Origin: Rhodocyclaceae bacterium
GTDB lineage: Bacteria; Pseudomonadota; Gammaproteobacteria; Burkholderiales; Rhodocyclaceae
Direction of reading: 5' to 3'
Assembly: GCA_022072095.1 (NCBI GenBank)
Contig: JAJVIJ010000020.1
Coordinates: 1 to 56,394, forward strand
DNA: 56,394 bases
Below the pieces are notes generated by a model that had not been told where the DNA came from, did not search any database, and worked only from the letters and a program-made list of their open reading frames with translations. A program made the position numbers and the translations under genes. Shown in pieces: positions 8,437 to 17,401 of the stretch (the first letter of the stretch is position 1; the number at the start of each line of letters is the position of its first letter).

Positions 8437-9103
8437 CGACATCATTCCCCAGCTTGTAGCGTTGTGTGATCGGGTTGTAAGTCATGCCGATCATGGTCTG
8501 TACATCGAGACCGGCAGCACGGCAGCAAGCAGCGAGCTCCGACGGCCTGATGAACCGGGCATAGTCGTGCGTGCCACGTGGCAACAGACGCAACAGATAC
8601 TCGGCGCCAAGGATTGCGAACAAATAGGCCTTCGGGTTGCGGTTGATCGTGGAAAAGAAAACCGAGCCACCCGGCCGCAACAGGCGCGCGCAGGCGGCAA
8701 TCGTGCTGGCGGGGTCCGGGACATGCTCCAGCATTTCGAGGCAGGTGACGACATCGAACTGGCCGGGGTGCTCCTCGGCGTATTGTTCCGCGCCGACGAA
8801 GTGGTAGTCGACCGCATGGCCGGATTCGAGCTGATGCAGACGCGCCACCGCGAGCGCTTTTTCCGACAGATCGATGCCGGTCACCGCGGCACCGCACGCC
8901 GCAGCGCTCTCCGCGAAAATGCCGCCTCCGCAACCGATGTCGAGCAGGCGCTGCCCGGCCAGCGCGACCCGCCCTTCGATCCAGCCCAGGCGCAGCGGGT
9001 TGATGTCGTGCAGCGGCTTGAACTCGGACTCGACATCCCACCAGCGATGGGCGAGCTCACTGAATTTATCGAGCTCGGCGGTATCGGCATTGTGCTTCGT
9101 CAT
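8399..9103 (-). CDS. ubiG: Ubiquinone biosynthesis O-methyltransferase
   Basis: S-adenosylmethionine-dependent methyltransferase of 234 residues that performs both O-methylations in ubiquinone synthesis. The SAM-binding motif [13 protein letters not shown] is clear, followed by GIDLSEKAL, and the motif around [14 protein letters not shown] is typical of UbiG/COQ3. The ATG at 9103 gives the usual N-terminus with [17 protein letters not shown]. It runs into gph with a 38-nt overlap, so the two are probably translated from one message. No gene was seen in the following 202 bp (9104-9305). Confidence 0.94.
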   Translation of the reverse strand: MTKHNADTAELDKFSELAHRWWDVESEFKPLHDINPLRLGWIEGRVALAGQRLLDIGCGGGIFAESAAACGAAVTGIDLSEKALAVARLHQLESGHAVDYHFVGAEQYAEEHPGQFDVVTCLEMLEHVPDPASTIAACARLLRPGGSVFFSTINRNPKAYLFAILGAEYLLRLLPRGTHDYARFIRPSELAACCRAAGLDVQTMIGMTYNPITQRYKLGNDVDVNYLVHCRRDA

Positions 9104-9305
9104 AACTGAGTTTCCCTCGGTTCCTCGTCATCCAAACCGAAGGCATTATGCCGCCAATTCCTTGGCTCTTCCGGCAAACCCTAGGTTGGTTGAGGGCAAT
9201 CGCATTTGCCCCAATGGGGTGAGGCCGAGCAATGAAGCGCGATAGTCGGGCAGGCGGTCCGCGGTGTTGCGGCGGCCACGACAGTCGGCGATCGCACTGA
9301 TCGGA

Positions 9306-10286
9306 TCAGTCCAGTTTGATTCCAGCCTGCTTGATCACCTTGCCCCATTTCGCCATCTCCGATTTGAACAGTTGCGACAACTGCTCACCGGTCAGCGGCA
9401 TGGGTTCGAGGCCACCGGCCAGCATCTTTTCCTTGACGTCCGGCAGTTCGAGGATGCGCAGGACTTCGTTCTGCATTTTCGTGGCGATTTCCTTCGGCAC
9501 CCCCGCCGGCATCACGATGGCGAGCCATGAGTAGCCGTCGAAGCCCGGCACCCCGGATTCGGCCACGGTCGGCAGGTCAGGCACGAGCTGCGAGCGCTTG
9601 GGCGAGCCGACGGCGAGCGCGCGCACGCGGCCGGCCTTCATTTGCGGGATGGCCGTGATCAGGGGCTCGAACGTGAAGGCCACTTCGCCGGATACCACCG
9701 CCATCAATCCCGGAGCGGTGCCCTTGTAGGGCACGGCGTTGATGTCGACATGCGCGAGGCTTTTCAGCAGTTCGCCGACCATATGGACGGTCGCCGTGCC
9801 GGCCGAGTAATTCACCTTGCCGGGATTAGCGCGCAGGTAGGCGAGCAGCTCCGGCATGGTCTTGGCCGGGACGCTGGGATGGACCACGACGGCGAGGCCG
9901 GTGGTGGACAGTCCGACGACCGGAGTGAAATCCTTGATCGGGTCGTAGGGCAGTTTCGAATACAGGAAGGGATTGGTGGCATGCGTGCTCAGCACCGCCA
10001 TAAACATCGTGTGGCCGTCCGGAGCGGCGTTCTTGGTGACTTCCGAGGCAATGATGCCGTTGGCACCGGGCCGGCTTTCCACGACCACCCCCTGACCCCA
10101 GGCTTCGGTCAGTTTCTGCCCGACCAGGCGGGCGACGATGTCGGTCGTCCCACCCGGAGCAAACGGAATAATGAAGCGGATCGGCTTGCTCGGGTAGCCT
10201 TGCGCCAGCGCAGCATGCCCGGCGAGCGCGATGAACATGCCCAGCAGGCCACGAACCCACAGGGATGAAATACGACCACGATTCAT
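9306..10286 (-). CDS. Tripartite tricarboxylate transporter receptor (Bug/TctC family), copy 1
   Basis: Periplasmic solute receptor of 326 residues. The ATG at 10286 is preceded by GGAGAC and gives a signal peptide (hydrophobic to about residue 28, ending near ALAQG). The mature protein starts with the family pattern YPSKPIRFIIPFAPGGTTD and contains VVVESRPGANG and the VPYKGTAPGLMAVVSG segment that marks Bug proteins. It is followed upstream by a paralogue on the same strand. No TctA/TctB membrane subunits are nearby, so it is an orphan receptor, common in Burkholderiales. The ligand is unknown; Bug proteins usually bind carboxylates or other small polar compounds. Confidence 0.87.
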   Translation of the reverse strand: MNRGRISSLWVRGLLGMFIALAGHAALAQGYPSKPIRFIIPFAPGGTTDIVARLVGQKLTEAWGQGVVVESRPGANGIIASEVTKNAAPDGHTMFMAVLSTHATNPFLYSKLPYDPIKDFTPVVGLSTTGLAVVVHPSVPAKTMPELLAYLRANPGKVNYSAGTATVHMVGELLKSLAHVDINAVPYKGTAPGLMAVVSGEVAFTFEPLITAIPQMKAGRVRALAVGSPKRSQLVPDLPTVAESGVPGFDGYSWLAIVMPAGVPKEIATKMQNEVLRILELPDVKEKMLAGGLEPMPLTGEQLSQLFKSEMAKWGKVIKQAGIKLD

Positions 10287-10331
10287 ACTTGTCTCCTCGA
10301 GTTCGCGCGGACCCATTCCGCGCGCAAAACA

Positions 10332-11309
10332 CTATTCGGCGCGAATGTTCGCCTCACGGATCACGGGCGCCCATTTGCGCTGTTCGGATAGCAGGAAGGT
10401 GGCGAACTCCTCGACCGTGCTCGCCGCGTTCTCTGCGCCCTGCGCCTGCGAGCGCTCGATATTGGCCGGTTCGCGCAGGATGCGTCGGATTTCCTGATTC
10501 AGCCGGGCGACGATTTCGCGAGGCGTACCGGCCGGTGCCATCAGCCCGACCCATGAGCTGACATCGAATCCGGGCACACCGGCTTCGGCGATGCTCGGCA
10601 CGTCGGCCAGCAGCGCGGCGCGGCGCGCACTGGTCACGCCCAGCGCGCGCAGCTTGCCGGCGCGGATGTGGGGCACGGCCGGTGGCAGGTTGCTGAACAT
10701 CATCTCCACCTGGCCGCCGAGCAGGTCGGTCAGGGCCGGGCCGGTACCCTTGTATGGCACATGGACGATTTCCACGCCGGCCATGCGCTTGAACACCTCT
10801 CCGGACAGATGATGCGACTGACCGATTCCGGAGGATGCGAAGTGCAGCGCGCCCGGTTTCTGCCTAGCCAGCGCCAACAGCTCAGCAACATTGCGTGCCG
10901 GCACGTTGGGGTTCACCACCAGCACATTCGGAAAGGTGGCGACGAGGATGACAGGAGCGAGATCGCGACCGACGTCATATGGAGTCCTTGTCTGCACGAG
11001 CGGACTGACGATCAGCGGCCCGATGTTTCCCATCAGCAGCGTGTAGCCGTCTGCCGCGGCCTTGGCGACATAATCGGTGCCGATCACGCCGCCGGCACCG
11101 GCGCGGTGATCCATGATCACCGGCTGCCCCCAGGCAGCCTGCAGCGCATCGCCGATCAGCCTCACGTAGGTGTCGGTGATACCGCCGGGGGCGGAGGGCA
11201 CGACGATGCGTATGGGTTTGACTGGGTAGCTCTGGGCGGCGGCCGGGCCAGCCAGAGCAAACGTGCACAGCAGGATGACCGCAAAGGCCTTCAACAATCG
11301 TGGGAACAT
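10332..11309 (-). CDS. Tripartite tricarboxylate transporter receptor (Bug/TctC family), copy 2
   Basis: Second Bug receptor, 325 residues, paralogous to its downstream neighbour but clearly diverged. I chose the ATG at 11309, since GGAGG lies 8 nt upstream; the adjacent GTG at 11312 is the alternative. Signal peptide MFPRLLKAFAVILL ends near AAAQS. The family signatures are YPVKPIRIVVPSAPGGITD, IMDHRAGAGG and VHVPYKGTGPALTDLLGG. It reads away from a CoA-transferase gene across a 172-bp gap, which suggests uptake and CoA activation of the same acid. The ligand is not predictable from the sequence. Confidence 0.87.
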   Translation of the reverse strand: MFPRLLKAFAVILLCTFALAGPAAAQSYPVKPIRIVVPSAPGGITDTYVRLIGDALQAAWGQPVIMDHRAGAGGVIGTDYVAKAAADGYTLLMGNIGPLIVSPLVQTRTPYDVGRDLAPVILVATFPNVLVVNPNVPARNVAELLALARQKPGALHFASSGIGQSHHLSGEVFKRMAGVEIVHVPYKGTGPALTDLLGGQVEMMFSNLPPAVPHIRAGKLRALGVTSARRAALLADVPSIAEAGVPGFDVSSWVGLMAPAGTPREIVARLNQEIRRILREPANIERSQAQGAENAASTVEEFATFLLSEQRKWAPVIREANIRAE

Positions 11310-11481
11310 CACTTTCTCCTCCGGTTCGGCAAGCGGATCACGTTCGTCCCCCTGCGATGGATTTCATCCGTCCGGACAACGTGTGGGGTTTGACGACACC
11401 CTTTATATTCACGTCCGAACAGGTCCAGATTTTCGCGTCGATCGCACCCCCATCAACCGACATCAACAACCAGGAGACACC

Positions 11482-12678
11482 ATGCAACCCCTGTCCGGAA
11501 TTCGCGTGCTGGATGTTACCAGCGTAATCATGGGACCGTTTGCGGCGCAGATGTTGGGCGACATGGGCGCGGACGTCATCAAGATCGAGCCGCCCGGTGG
11601 CGATTCGGTGCGCGCGGTCGGGCCGGCACGGCATCCCGGCATGGGCCCGATGTTCATGCAGGCCAATCGCAACAAGCGCAGCCTGGTGCTCGATCTCAAG
11701 CACACCGCCGGGCGCGAAGCGCTGCTGCGGCTCGCGCGCACCGCCGATGTTCTGCTCTACAACGTGCGGCCGCAGGCGATGGCGCGACTGCGTCTCGCCG
11801 ACGCGGATGTACGCGCCGTGAACCCGGAAATCATCCATGTCGGGGCTTTCGGCTTTGGGCAGACCGGCCCCTATGCGGCACGCCCGGCCTTCGATGACCT
11901 CGTTCAGGGGTTGCTGGCCCTGCCCTCGCTGTTCGTCCAGGCCGGTGGCGACATACCGCGTTACGCGCCGCTCGCGGTGATCGATCGCTACATGGCCAGC
12001 GCCGTCTGCAACGCCATTCTCGGCGCACTGCTGTACAAGCAGCGCACCGGCCGGGGCCAGGCGATCGAGGTCCCGATGTTCGAAACGATGGTCCAGATCA
12101 TTCTCGGCGACCACATGGGCGGCATGAATTTCGAGCCGCCGCTGGGCCCGCCCGGCTACCCGCGCTCGCTGGCACCTGAGCGCCACCCTTACAAGACGCG
12201 CGACGGCTATGTATGCGTGATGGTGTTCACCGACCGTCATTGGGCGAGCTTTTGCGCGCTCGTCGGGGATCCGGACCGCGTGCGCACTGACCCGCGCTTT
12301 GCCGGCATCACGCAGCGGACCGAGCACGCACGCGCCGTCCATGCCTATCTCGAGGAAAAGCTCACGGCGCGCACGACGGCCGAATGGCTCGCGGCCTTTA
12401 TCGAGGCGGACATTCCGGCGACGCCGCTGCACACGCTGACCTCCCTGTTCGACGACGAACACGTGGTCAAGACCGGCCTGATACAAATCGTCGAGCACCC
12501 GAGCGAGGGCGCGGTCCGGGTGGTCATGCCGGCCGCGACCTGGAGTCTGAGCCCGCCCGATATCCGGCGTCTGCCCCCTCGGCTCGGCGAGCACAGTGCC
12601 GAGCTGCTCAAGGAAGCCGGCTACGGCGATGCCGATATCCGCGGCCTGGTCGAGGCCGGCGTGACGACGCTGGGTTGA
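11482..12678 (+). CDS. CaiB/BaiF (family III) CoA transferase
   Basis: Predicted CoA transferase of 398 residues moving CoA between a donor acyl-CoA and an organic acid. The ATG at 11482 follows AGGAG. Family features are PLSGIRVLDVTSVIMGPF at the N-terminus, KIEPPGGDSVR, VNPEIIHVGAFGFGQTGPY, and the catalytic aspartate in the RPAFDD motif (about D138). The long upstream open frame is not coding. It is divergent from two Bug receptors, pointing to a small uptake-and-activation unit for a carboxylic acid. The exact pair of acyl groups (for example succinyl to mesaconate, or oxalate/formate) cannot be told. Confidence 0.88.
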   Translation: MQPLSGIRVLDVTSVIMGPFAAQMLGDMGADVIKIEPPGGDSVRAVGPARHPGMGPMFMQANRNKRSLVLDLKHTAGREALLRLARTADVLLYNVRPQAMARLRLADADVRAVNPEIIHVGAFGFGQTGPYAARPAFDDLVQGLLALPSLFVQAGGDIPRYAPLAVIDRYMASAVCNAILGALLYKQRTGRGQAIEVPMFETMVQIILGDHMGGMNFEPPLGPPGYPRSLAPERHPYKTRDGYVCVMVFTDRHWASFCALVGDPDRVRTDPRFAGITQRTEHARAVHAYLEEKLTARTTAEWLAAFIEADIPATPLHTLTSLFDDEHVVKTGLIQIVEHPSEGAVRVVMPAATWSLSPPDIRRLPPRLGEHSAELLKEAGYGDADIRGLVEAGVTTLG

Positions 12679-12684
12679 ACCCCC

Positions 12685-12699
12685 ACGGCGCGGCGCCGT
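12685..12699. terminator. Short GC-rich hairpin between convergent genes
   Basis: ACGGCG (12685-12690) and CGCCGT (12694-12699) form a 6-bp stem with a CGG loop, between the convergent CoA-transferase and oxidoreductase genes. No T tract is visible, so its role in termination is only a guess. Confidence 0.25.
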
Positions 12700-12711
12700 C
12701 GGCCGTGTTGC

Positions 12712-13734
12712 TCAGGCTCCGGCTTCCGCGGCGTAGGTGAAGGAGTCGGCGAAGAATGCGTCGGCGGGCAGGCCGCGCTCCGCAAAATCCTGCCGGGCCG
12801 CATCGATCATCGCCGGCGCACCACAGGCATAGACCTCATAGCCGGACAGATCGTCGATGTCCTCGAGCACGGCTCGATGCACGAGGCCGGTGCGACCGCT
12901 CCACCCCGCATCCGGCGACACGTCCGATAGCACCGGGATGTAGCGAAAGCCGGCGTGTGTCTCCGTCCAGGATCGCGCCAGCTCATCCATGTACAGGCCT
13001 GCCTGGTCGCGCGCACCCCAATAGAACGTCATCGGCCGCGTGATGCCGCGATGGAAGGCGTCCTCGATCAGCGCCTTGATCGGTGCGAACCCGGTTCCGC
13101 CGGCGAGCAGCAGGATGGGACGGTTCGTGTCCTCGCGCAGGTAGAACGTGCCCAGCGGTCCGCGCAGACGCATGATCTCCTTGACTTTCATGCCCTCGAA
13201 AACATGGCGTGTAAAGTGCCCGTCCGGAACGAGCCGGATGTGCAAGGTGATCGAGCTGTCGTCATGCGGTGCGTTGGCGATCGAGAAATCGCGCTTCTTG
13301 CCGTCCTTCAACAGGAACTGGATGTACTGACCGGCCCGGAACTGCAAGCGCTCGTTGGCGGGCAGCTTCAGCGCGACCATCATGACATCGGACGCGCAGC
13401 GCTCCAGGCGCTCGACGCGGCACGGAAGTGTCTTGATCGGCATATCGCGCAAGGCCTCCGCCTCGCGTGCCTCGATGCTCAGATCGCTCCTCGGCTGGGC
13501 GCAACACAGCAGGATCTGCCCCATGGTCCGCTCCGACGCCGGCAGCGTCGCTTCCGGGGACGGCCCGTGCTCGACCTCGCCTGCGAGCAGCCGGCTTTTG
13601 CAGGCACCGCAGGCGCCGTTGCGGCAGCCATAAGGAAGGATCAGGCCGGCAGCTTCCGCCGACTGGAGGATCGGCTTGTCCGAGGCGGCGACGAATTGCC
13701 GGCCGCTGGGGCTGAGCGAAACCGTAAAGTTCAT
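12712..13734 (-). CDS. 2Fe-2S ferredoxin/flavin NAD(P)H oxidoreductase (CDP-6-deoxy-glucoseen reductase-like)
   Basis: Electron-transfer protein of 340 residues with three modules. The first is an N-terminal plant-type 2Fe-2S ferredoxin, with cysteines C37, C42, C45 and C77 or C78 in CRNGACGACKSRLL and LLCCAQP. The second is an FAD-binding barrel (RAGQYIQF, RDFSIANAP). The third is an NAD(P)H domain (LLLAGGTGFAPIKALIED). This is the layout of AscD/RfbI and of monooxygenase reductase components. ATG 13734 has GGAGG 4 nt upstream. No deoxysugar or oxygenase genes are nearby, so the 'glucoseen reductase' label reflects similarity only and the partner is unknown. It reads divergently from dps. 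Confidence 0.82.
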   Translation of the reverse strand: MNFTVSLSPSGRQFVAASDKPILQSAEAAGLILPYGCRNGACGACKSRLLAGEVEHGPSPEATLPASERTMGQILLCCAQPRSDLSIEAREAEALRDMPIKTLPCRVERLERCASDVMMVALKLPANERLQFRAGQYIQFLLKDGKKRDFSIANAPHDDSSITLHIRLVPDGHFTRHVFEGMKVKEIMRLRGPLGTFYLREDTNRPILLLAGGTGFAPIKALIEDAFHRGITRPMTFYWGARDQAGLYMDELARSWTETHAGFRYIPVLSDVSPDAGWSGRTGLVHRAVLEDIDDLSGYEVYACGAPAMIDAARQDFAERGLPADAFFADSFTYAAEAGA

Positions 13735-14024
13735 TGAACCTCCATCAGTATTATCAAGCCGGGGCCTGACCGGATCCGGGCGAGCCGCCGTCGATTACGG
13801 CGGGAAACGAGCGCGGTGGCTCGAACTCCGAGCCGGCACGAATCGCACACAGAATCGCACGGAATCGCACGCAGGCCGAGCGCCGGGATCGGCGCGCGCA
13901 GCCCTTGATGATACCCTGCTCAGCCACCCGCTTCCCCACCTCTCGGTCCGGGTTCCGGCCTTTGCCGTTTAGAATCCCCCTGGTCGTTGACCTAGCCTTT
14001 TCGAAGCACGTATCGGAGGACTCC

Positions 14025-14519
14025 ATGGCAAAGAAGAAATCACGCACGGCGGATATCGACATCGGCATCGATGCGGCCGATCGCGAGCGCATCACCGAGG
14101 GACTTTCGCGTCTGCTGGCCGATACCTATACCTTGTATCTGATGACCCACAACTTCCACTGGAACGTCACCGGACCGATGTTCAACACGCTGCACCTGAT
14201 GTTCATGACCCAGTACACGGAGTTGTGGAATGCGGTGGACCCGATCGCCGAGCGCATCCGCGCGCTGGGCGTGGCCGCGCCCGGCACCTATGCGGCGTTT
14301 GCCAAGCTCGCGACCGTGAAAGAGGTACCCGGCGTGCCGAAGGCCGAGGAGATGGTGCGCCTGTTGGAAAAGGGTCATGAAACCGTCGCCAGGACCGCGC
14401 GTGCGCTGGTGCCGGTGGCGGATGCCGCCAACGATCAGCCGACACTGGATCTGCTTACCCAGCGCCTGGACATCCACGAAAAGACCGCCTGGATGTTGCG
14501 GACCTTGCTGGAAGACTGA
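14025..14519 (+). CDS. dps: Dps-family DNA-binding ferritin-like protein
   Basis: Stress protein of 164 residues that forms a dodecamer, stores iron using peroxide and often coats DNA. ATG 14025 follows CGGAGGA. The lysine-rich N-terminus (MAKKKSR) would suit DNA contact. The family core [16 protein letters not shown] is present (H45, H57), followed by a [12 protein letters not shown] helix (D72, E76). One odd point is the residue four after H57: it is Met61, whereas Asp or Glu is usual at this ferroxidase position, so the site may be altered. It stands alone, divergent from the 2Fe-2S oxidoreductase and convergent with narL. Confidence 0.88.
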   Translation: MAKKKSRTADIDIGIDAADRERITEGLSRLLADTYTLYLMTHNFHWNVTGPMFNTLHLMFMTQYTELWNAVDPIAERIRALGVAAPGTYAAFAKLATVKEVPGVPKAEEMVRLLEKGHETVARTARALVPVADAANDQPTLDLLTQRLDIHEKTAWMLRTLLED

Positions 14520-14543
14520 ACCGATGCTGGGGCTGGGCCCGTG

Positions 14544-15200
14544 TCAATCGCCCTTGTAGCCATGCTCCACGGCCCAGACCGCTGCTTCCAGTCGGGAGCG
14601 GAAATCCAGCTTTTTCAAAAGATTCCTGACATGAACCTTGACCGTACCTTCGGTGATGTCGAGTTCGCGGGCGATCAGCTTGTTGCTCAGACCACGCGCG
14701 AGCGCGCCCAGGATGGCGCCTTCACGCTCGGTCAGCGATGCGGCTTGCCGGTGCTGACCCCGTGCCTCGTCGCGCAGGCCGCGCGCGAGCGCACCACTTA
14801 GACTGGGGCTGATGACCCATTCGCCGAAAAGCGCCGCGCCTATTCGCTCCAGCAGCACCTCCGGCTCCGTGTCCTTCAGCAGATAGCCGTCGGCGCCGGC
14901 GCGGATCGCGGCCACCAGATCTTCTGGCGCATCCGATACCGTCAGCATGACCACGGAGGTATCGGGTGCGAACTGCTTGATGGCGCTCAGCGTTTCGATG
15001 CCGGACATGCCGCGCATGTTCAGATCGAGCAGTACCAGGTCAGGACGCTGCGTGCGCACCCGATGCAGCCCTTCGGCGCCATTCGAGGCTTCGCCGACCC
15101 ATTGCAGGCGCTCGTCCATGTCGATCAGCTGACGCACTCCCTTGCGGAACAACGGGTGGTCGTCGATCACGAGCACGCGATAGTCATCGGCGCTCGTCAT
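14544..15200 (-). CDS. narL: Nitrate/nitrite response regulator (NarL family)
   Basis: Two-component response regulator of 218 residues. The receiver domain holds the acidic pair DD (13-14), phospho-acceptor D59 in LLDLNMRG and the conserved lysine in GYLLKD (about 109). The C-terminal LuxR/NarL helix-turn-helix reads LTEREGAILGALARGLSNKL. ATG 15200 overlaps the narX stop (ATGA), so sensor and regulator are coupled. Its position beside narK-narGHJI and the NarX P-box make nitrate control likely. It should activate the nar genes through heptamers such as those at 17281-17296. Confidence 0.92.
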   Translation of the reverse strand: MTSADDYRVLVIDDHPLFRKGVRQLIDMDERLQWVGEASNGAEGLHRVRTQRPDLVLLDLNMRGMSGIETLSAIKQFAPDTSVVMLTVSDAPEDLVAAIRAGADGYLLKDTEPEVLLERIGAALFGEWVISPSLSGALARGLRDEARGQHRQAASLTEREGAILGALARGLSNKLIARELDITEGTVKVHVRNLLKKLDFRSRLEAAVWAVEHGYKGD

Positions 15201-17119
15201 TGGGCGACTCCGGTACCGATCGCGTCGACGAGCAATACGGACTCGGTACGCTGAGGTGATGCTTCGGCGATTGCCGACGATGGCGTGAAGATGAATGCGA
15301 CGCGTGTGCCACCCCCGCTGCGCCGGCGCACGTCCAGTTGCCCGCCCAGTATCGCGGCTCGATCCTTCATGATCTCTATGCCGTAGTGATGGCGGTCACC
15401 ATCCTCGCCGACAATGCCGATGCCATCATCGTCGACGGATAGCGTGATCCGCTCCGGCATGTCACTGACCAGGCGCACCCACGCATGGCGGGCGCGCGCA
15501 TGGTGCTCGATGTTCGAGAGTGCCTCGCGCACCACCTGCAACACATGGATCTCCTCATGCGGCGACAGCTCTGGACCGACGAGGCGGTTGGTCAGGCGCA
15601 GGATGACACCGGTTCTGGACTGGAAGTCGCGGGCGGTGTCGGCGAGCGCCGCAGTCAGCCCGCGACCATCCATCTTCAGTCGGAATGTGGTCAGCAATTC
15701 GCGCAGCTGCCGGTAGGCATTGTTCAGCCCAGCGCGCAACTCGGCCAGGATGTCGCTGGCGGTACCGGACAACAGCGGGTCCTTGGTCGCAGGCAGGCGC
15801 GCGACCTGAATCTTCAGATAGGCGAGCGATTGGGCCAGCGAGTCGTGCAATTCACGCGCAATGATCGAACGTTCCTCCATCAGGCTCAGGCGGTGCCGAT
15901 CTTCTTCCCGCTGACGATGGGACAACGCAATCGCCAGGTGCCGCGCGACCGCCTCCAGCAATTGCGTCTGCCAGTCGCTCAAGGTGTCGCCGTGGCGCAG
16001 CCCGACGGCCAGCGTGCCATACGTCCGACCGTTGTCGATGAGCGGGATCGAGCGCATCCACATGATTTCGGGTTCGACCTCGACGTCATGAGGAAGGAAG
16101 GACTTCAGGCATTCGCCGCACCGCCCTGCCGCGCAGTAGTGGTCGAGCGCGTCGCCCTGCGGGCCATGCGCAACGACGTAGCCTCGACCCTGGCCATGGC
16201 CCTGGCCATGGGTACAAATCGTTGCGGCTTGGATGTCGGCCAATTGCGCCATGTCATCCAGGATCTCCTTGAACACCTCCTTCGTCGAGCGCCGTGCCGC
16301 CAGCTTGCTCGTGGTTCGATAGAGCAGCTCCAGCGATCTTCGACTGCGCGCCAGTGCCGCGGTCTTCTCGTTGACACGCGCCTCCAGCCCCGAATACAGC
16401 TTGGCCAGATCCGCGACCATGACATTGAACGCCTGCCCCAGCTGCCCGATTTCGTCGTCGCGGGTGTGCGTTGCGCGCGCGCCGAAATCTCCGGCGCGCA
16501 CTGCCCGCGCCACGCGCAGCAGATCGGCGAGCGGTCGCGCGAAATCGGAACGCACGACATAGAACATCGCGAATGCGACCACGGCGATCAGGACCAGGCC
16601 GGCACCCTGTATCACGCGCAGCAACGCCACGCGGTTCTCGACCTGCTCTTCGAGCTGAGACACCATGCCATTCACTTCGCCGACGAAGCCATCGATTTCG
16701 GCCACCAGGCGTGCGCGCGGCATGTCGCCGCGCGCGGCGGCCAGCGCGTGCGGGCGAACGAGGTTGCGCCAGTTGGCGGTGATGCCTTCGTAGGTCGCGC
16801 GCAGCGGTTCGTGATGACCCTTAGGAAGTGCCGCGATCAGGTCCGGATGGTGCAGTCGACGCTCGAATTCGGCGAGCGAATCGTCGACCGCCGACAGGCG
16901 GCTTGACGACGATGCGCCGTCGATCGCGGCAACGGTGGCGAGCTGGTAGCTCTGCATGCGCAGCGAACCCGCTAGATTGATCGCGGCACCCTTGCCGGCG
17001 AGAAACTCGGACACCGTCACCGTGCCGACAATGACTGCTGTCGCCGTGAGGGTGACCAGGCTCATGCCGACACTGAGTCGGACCAATATGGACTGGCTCA
17101 AGCTGTGCAAGCGCTGCAT
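15197..17119 (-). CDS. narX: Nitrate/nitrite sensor histidine kinase (NarX type)
   Basis: Inner-membrane sensor kinase, 640 residues. ATG 17119 has GGAG upstream; the open frame runs on to 18667 opposite narK1, but that part is a shadow. Visible in order: first membrane helix (about 15-38), periplasmic domain with the nitrate-binding P-box (AAINLAGSLRMQSYQL), second helix (VIQGAGLVLIAVVAFAMF), HAMP, a GAF-like central module with cysteines (AAGRCGECLKSF), phospho-acceptor box ARELHDSLAQSLAYLK (HisKA_3), N-box REALSNIEHHARA and G-box VDDDGIGI. It reads divergently from narK1 and shares one 282-bp control region with it. Confidence 0.93.
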   Translation of the reverse strand: MQRLHSLSQSILVRLSVGMSLVTLTATAVIVGTVTVSEFLAGKGAAINLAGSLRMQSYQLATVAAIDGASSSSRLSAVDDSLAEFERRLHHPDLIAALPKGHHEPLRATYEGITANWRNLVRPHALAAARGDMPRARLVAEIDGFVGEVNGMVSQLEEQVENRVALLRVIQGAGLVLIAVVAFAMFYVVRSDFARPLADLLRVARAVRAGDFGARATHTRDDEIGQLGQAFNVMVADLAKLYSGLEARVNEKTAALARSRRSLELLYRTTSKLAARRSTKEVFKEILDDMAQLADIQAATICTHGQGHGQGRGYVVAHGPQGDALDHYCAAGRCGECLKSFLPHDVEVEPEIMWMRSIPLIDNGRTYGTLAVGLRHGDTLSDWQTQLLEAVARHLAIALSHRQREEDRHRLSLMEERSIIARELHDSLAQSLAYLKIQVARLPATKDPLLSGTASDILAELRAGLNNAYRQLRELLTTFRLKMDGRGLTAALADTARDFQSRTGVILRLTNRLVGPELSPHEEIHVLQVVREALSNIEHHARARHAWVRLVSDMPERITLSVDDDGIGIVGEDGDRHHYGIEIMKDRAAILGGQLDVRRRSGGGTRVAFIFTPSSAIAEASPQRTESVLLVDAIGTGVAQ

Positions 17120-17183
17120 GACTCCGCTCCGAATCGGTGGCGAGCGGGGCATGCGAGGCCGGTCCCGCTCGCGGCATTGGGAA

Positions 17184-17190
17184 TACCTCC
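17184..17190 (+). promoter_or_regulatory. Single NarL-like heptamer
   Basis: TACCTCC matches six of seven positions of the NarL heptamer TACYYMT. It is part of a small CTCC/GGAG palindrome, but the facing heptamer is poor, so it would be a half-site only. It lies between narX and the FNR-type box. Confidence 0.25.
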
Positions 17191-17206
17191 AAGGAGAACG
17201 CCAGTC

Positions 17207-17220
17207 TTGATCGAAGTCAA
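17207..17220. promoter_or_regulatory. FNR/Dnr-type box in the narXL-narK intergenic region
   Basis: TTGATCGAAGTCAA matches TTGAT-N4-ATCAA at nine of ten defined bases. It lies in the middle of the 282-bp region between divergent narX and narK1, as expected for an oxygen-responsive activator of nitrate respiration. No good -10 lies exactly 41.5 bp away on either side. A TATGAC at 17295-17300 would place the box near -93 for narK1. Confidence 0.65.
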
Positions 17221-17280
17221 CTGCCGCGGCGTCCAGCGTGATGCGTCGAAGGCACGCTCGCGACGCCATCTGGCGGGCTC

Positions 17281-17296
17281 TACCCATTTGGAGGTA
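17281..17296. promoter_or_regulatory. NarL 7-2-7 binding site upstream of narK1
   Basis: TACCCAT, a TT spacer and GGAGGTA form an inverted pair of NarL heptamers with the standard 2-bp gap. The left half is perfect to TACYYMT; the right half read in reverse (TACCTCC) has one mismatch. It lies 105 bp before the narK1 start and 60 bp from the FNR-type box. Confidence 0.55.
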
Positions 17297-17401
17297 TGAC
17301 TCATGCCAAACGATTGGCTTGCGCAGCAGAAGGCATCGCTGTTCATCGATAGACTCATGGTCGTTGGCAAGACACCACGAACGACGTCTAAGGGAGGTTC
17401 C

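Noticed and set aside
11263-11481. Upstream extension of the CoA-transferase frame by 73 codons.
   Set aside because: It overlaps the start of the divergent Bug gene and lacks a ribosome site; AGGAG precedes ATG 11482 and the family start fits there.
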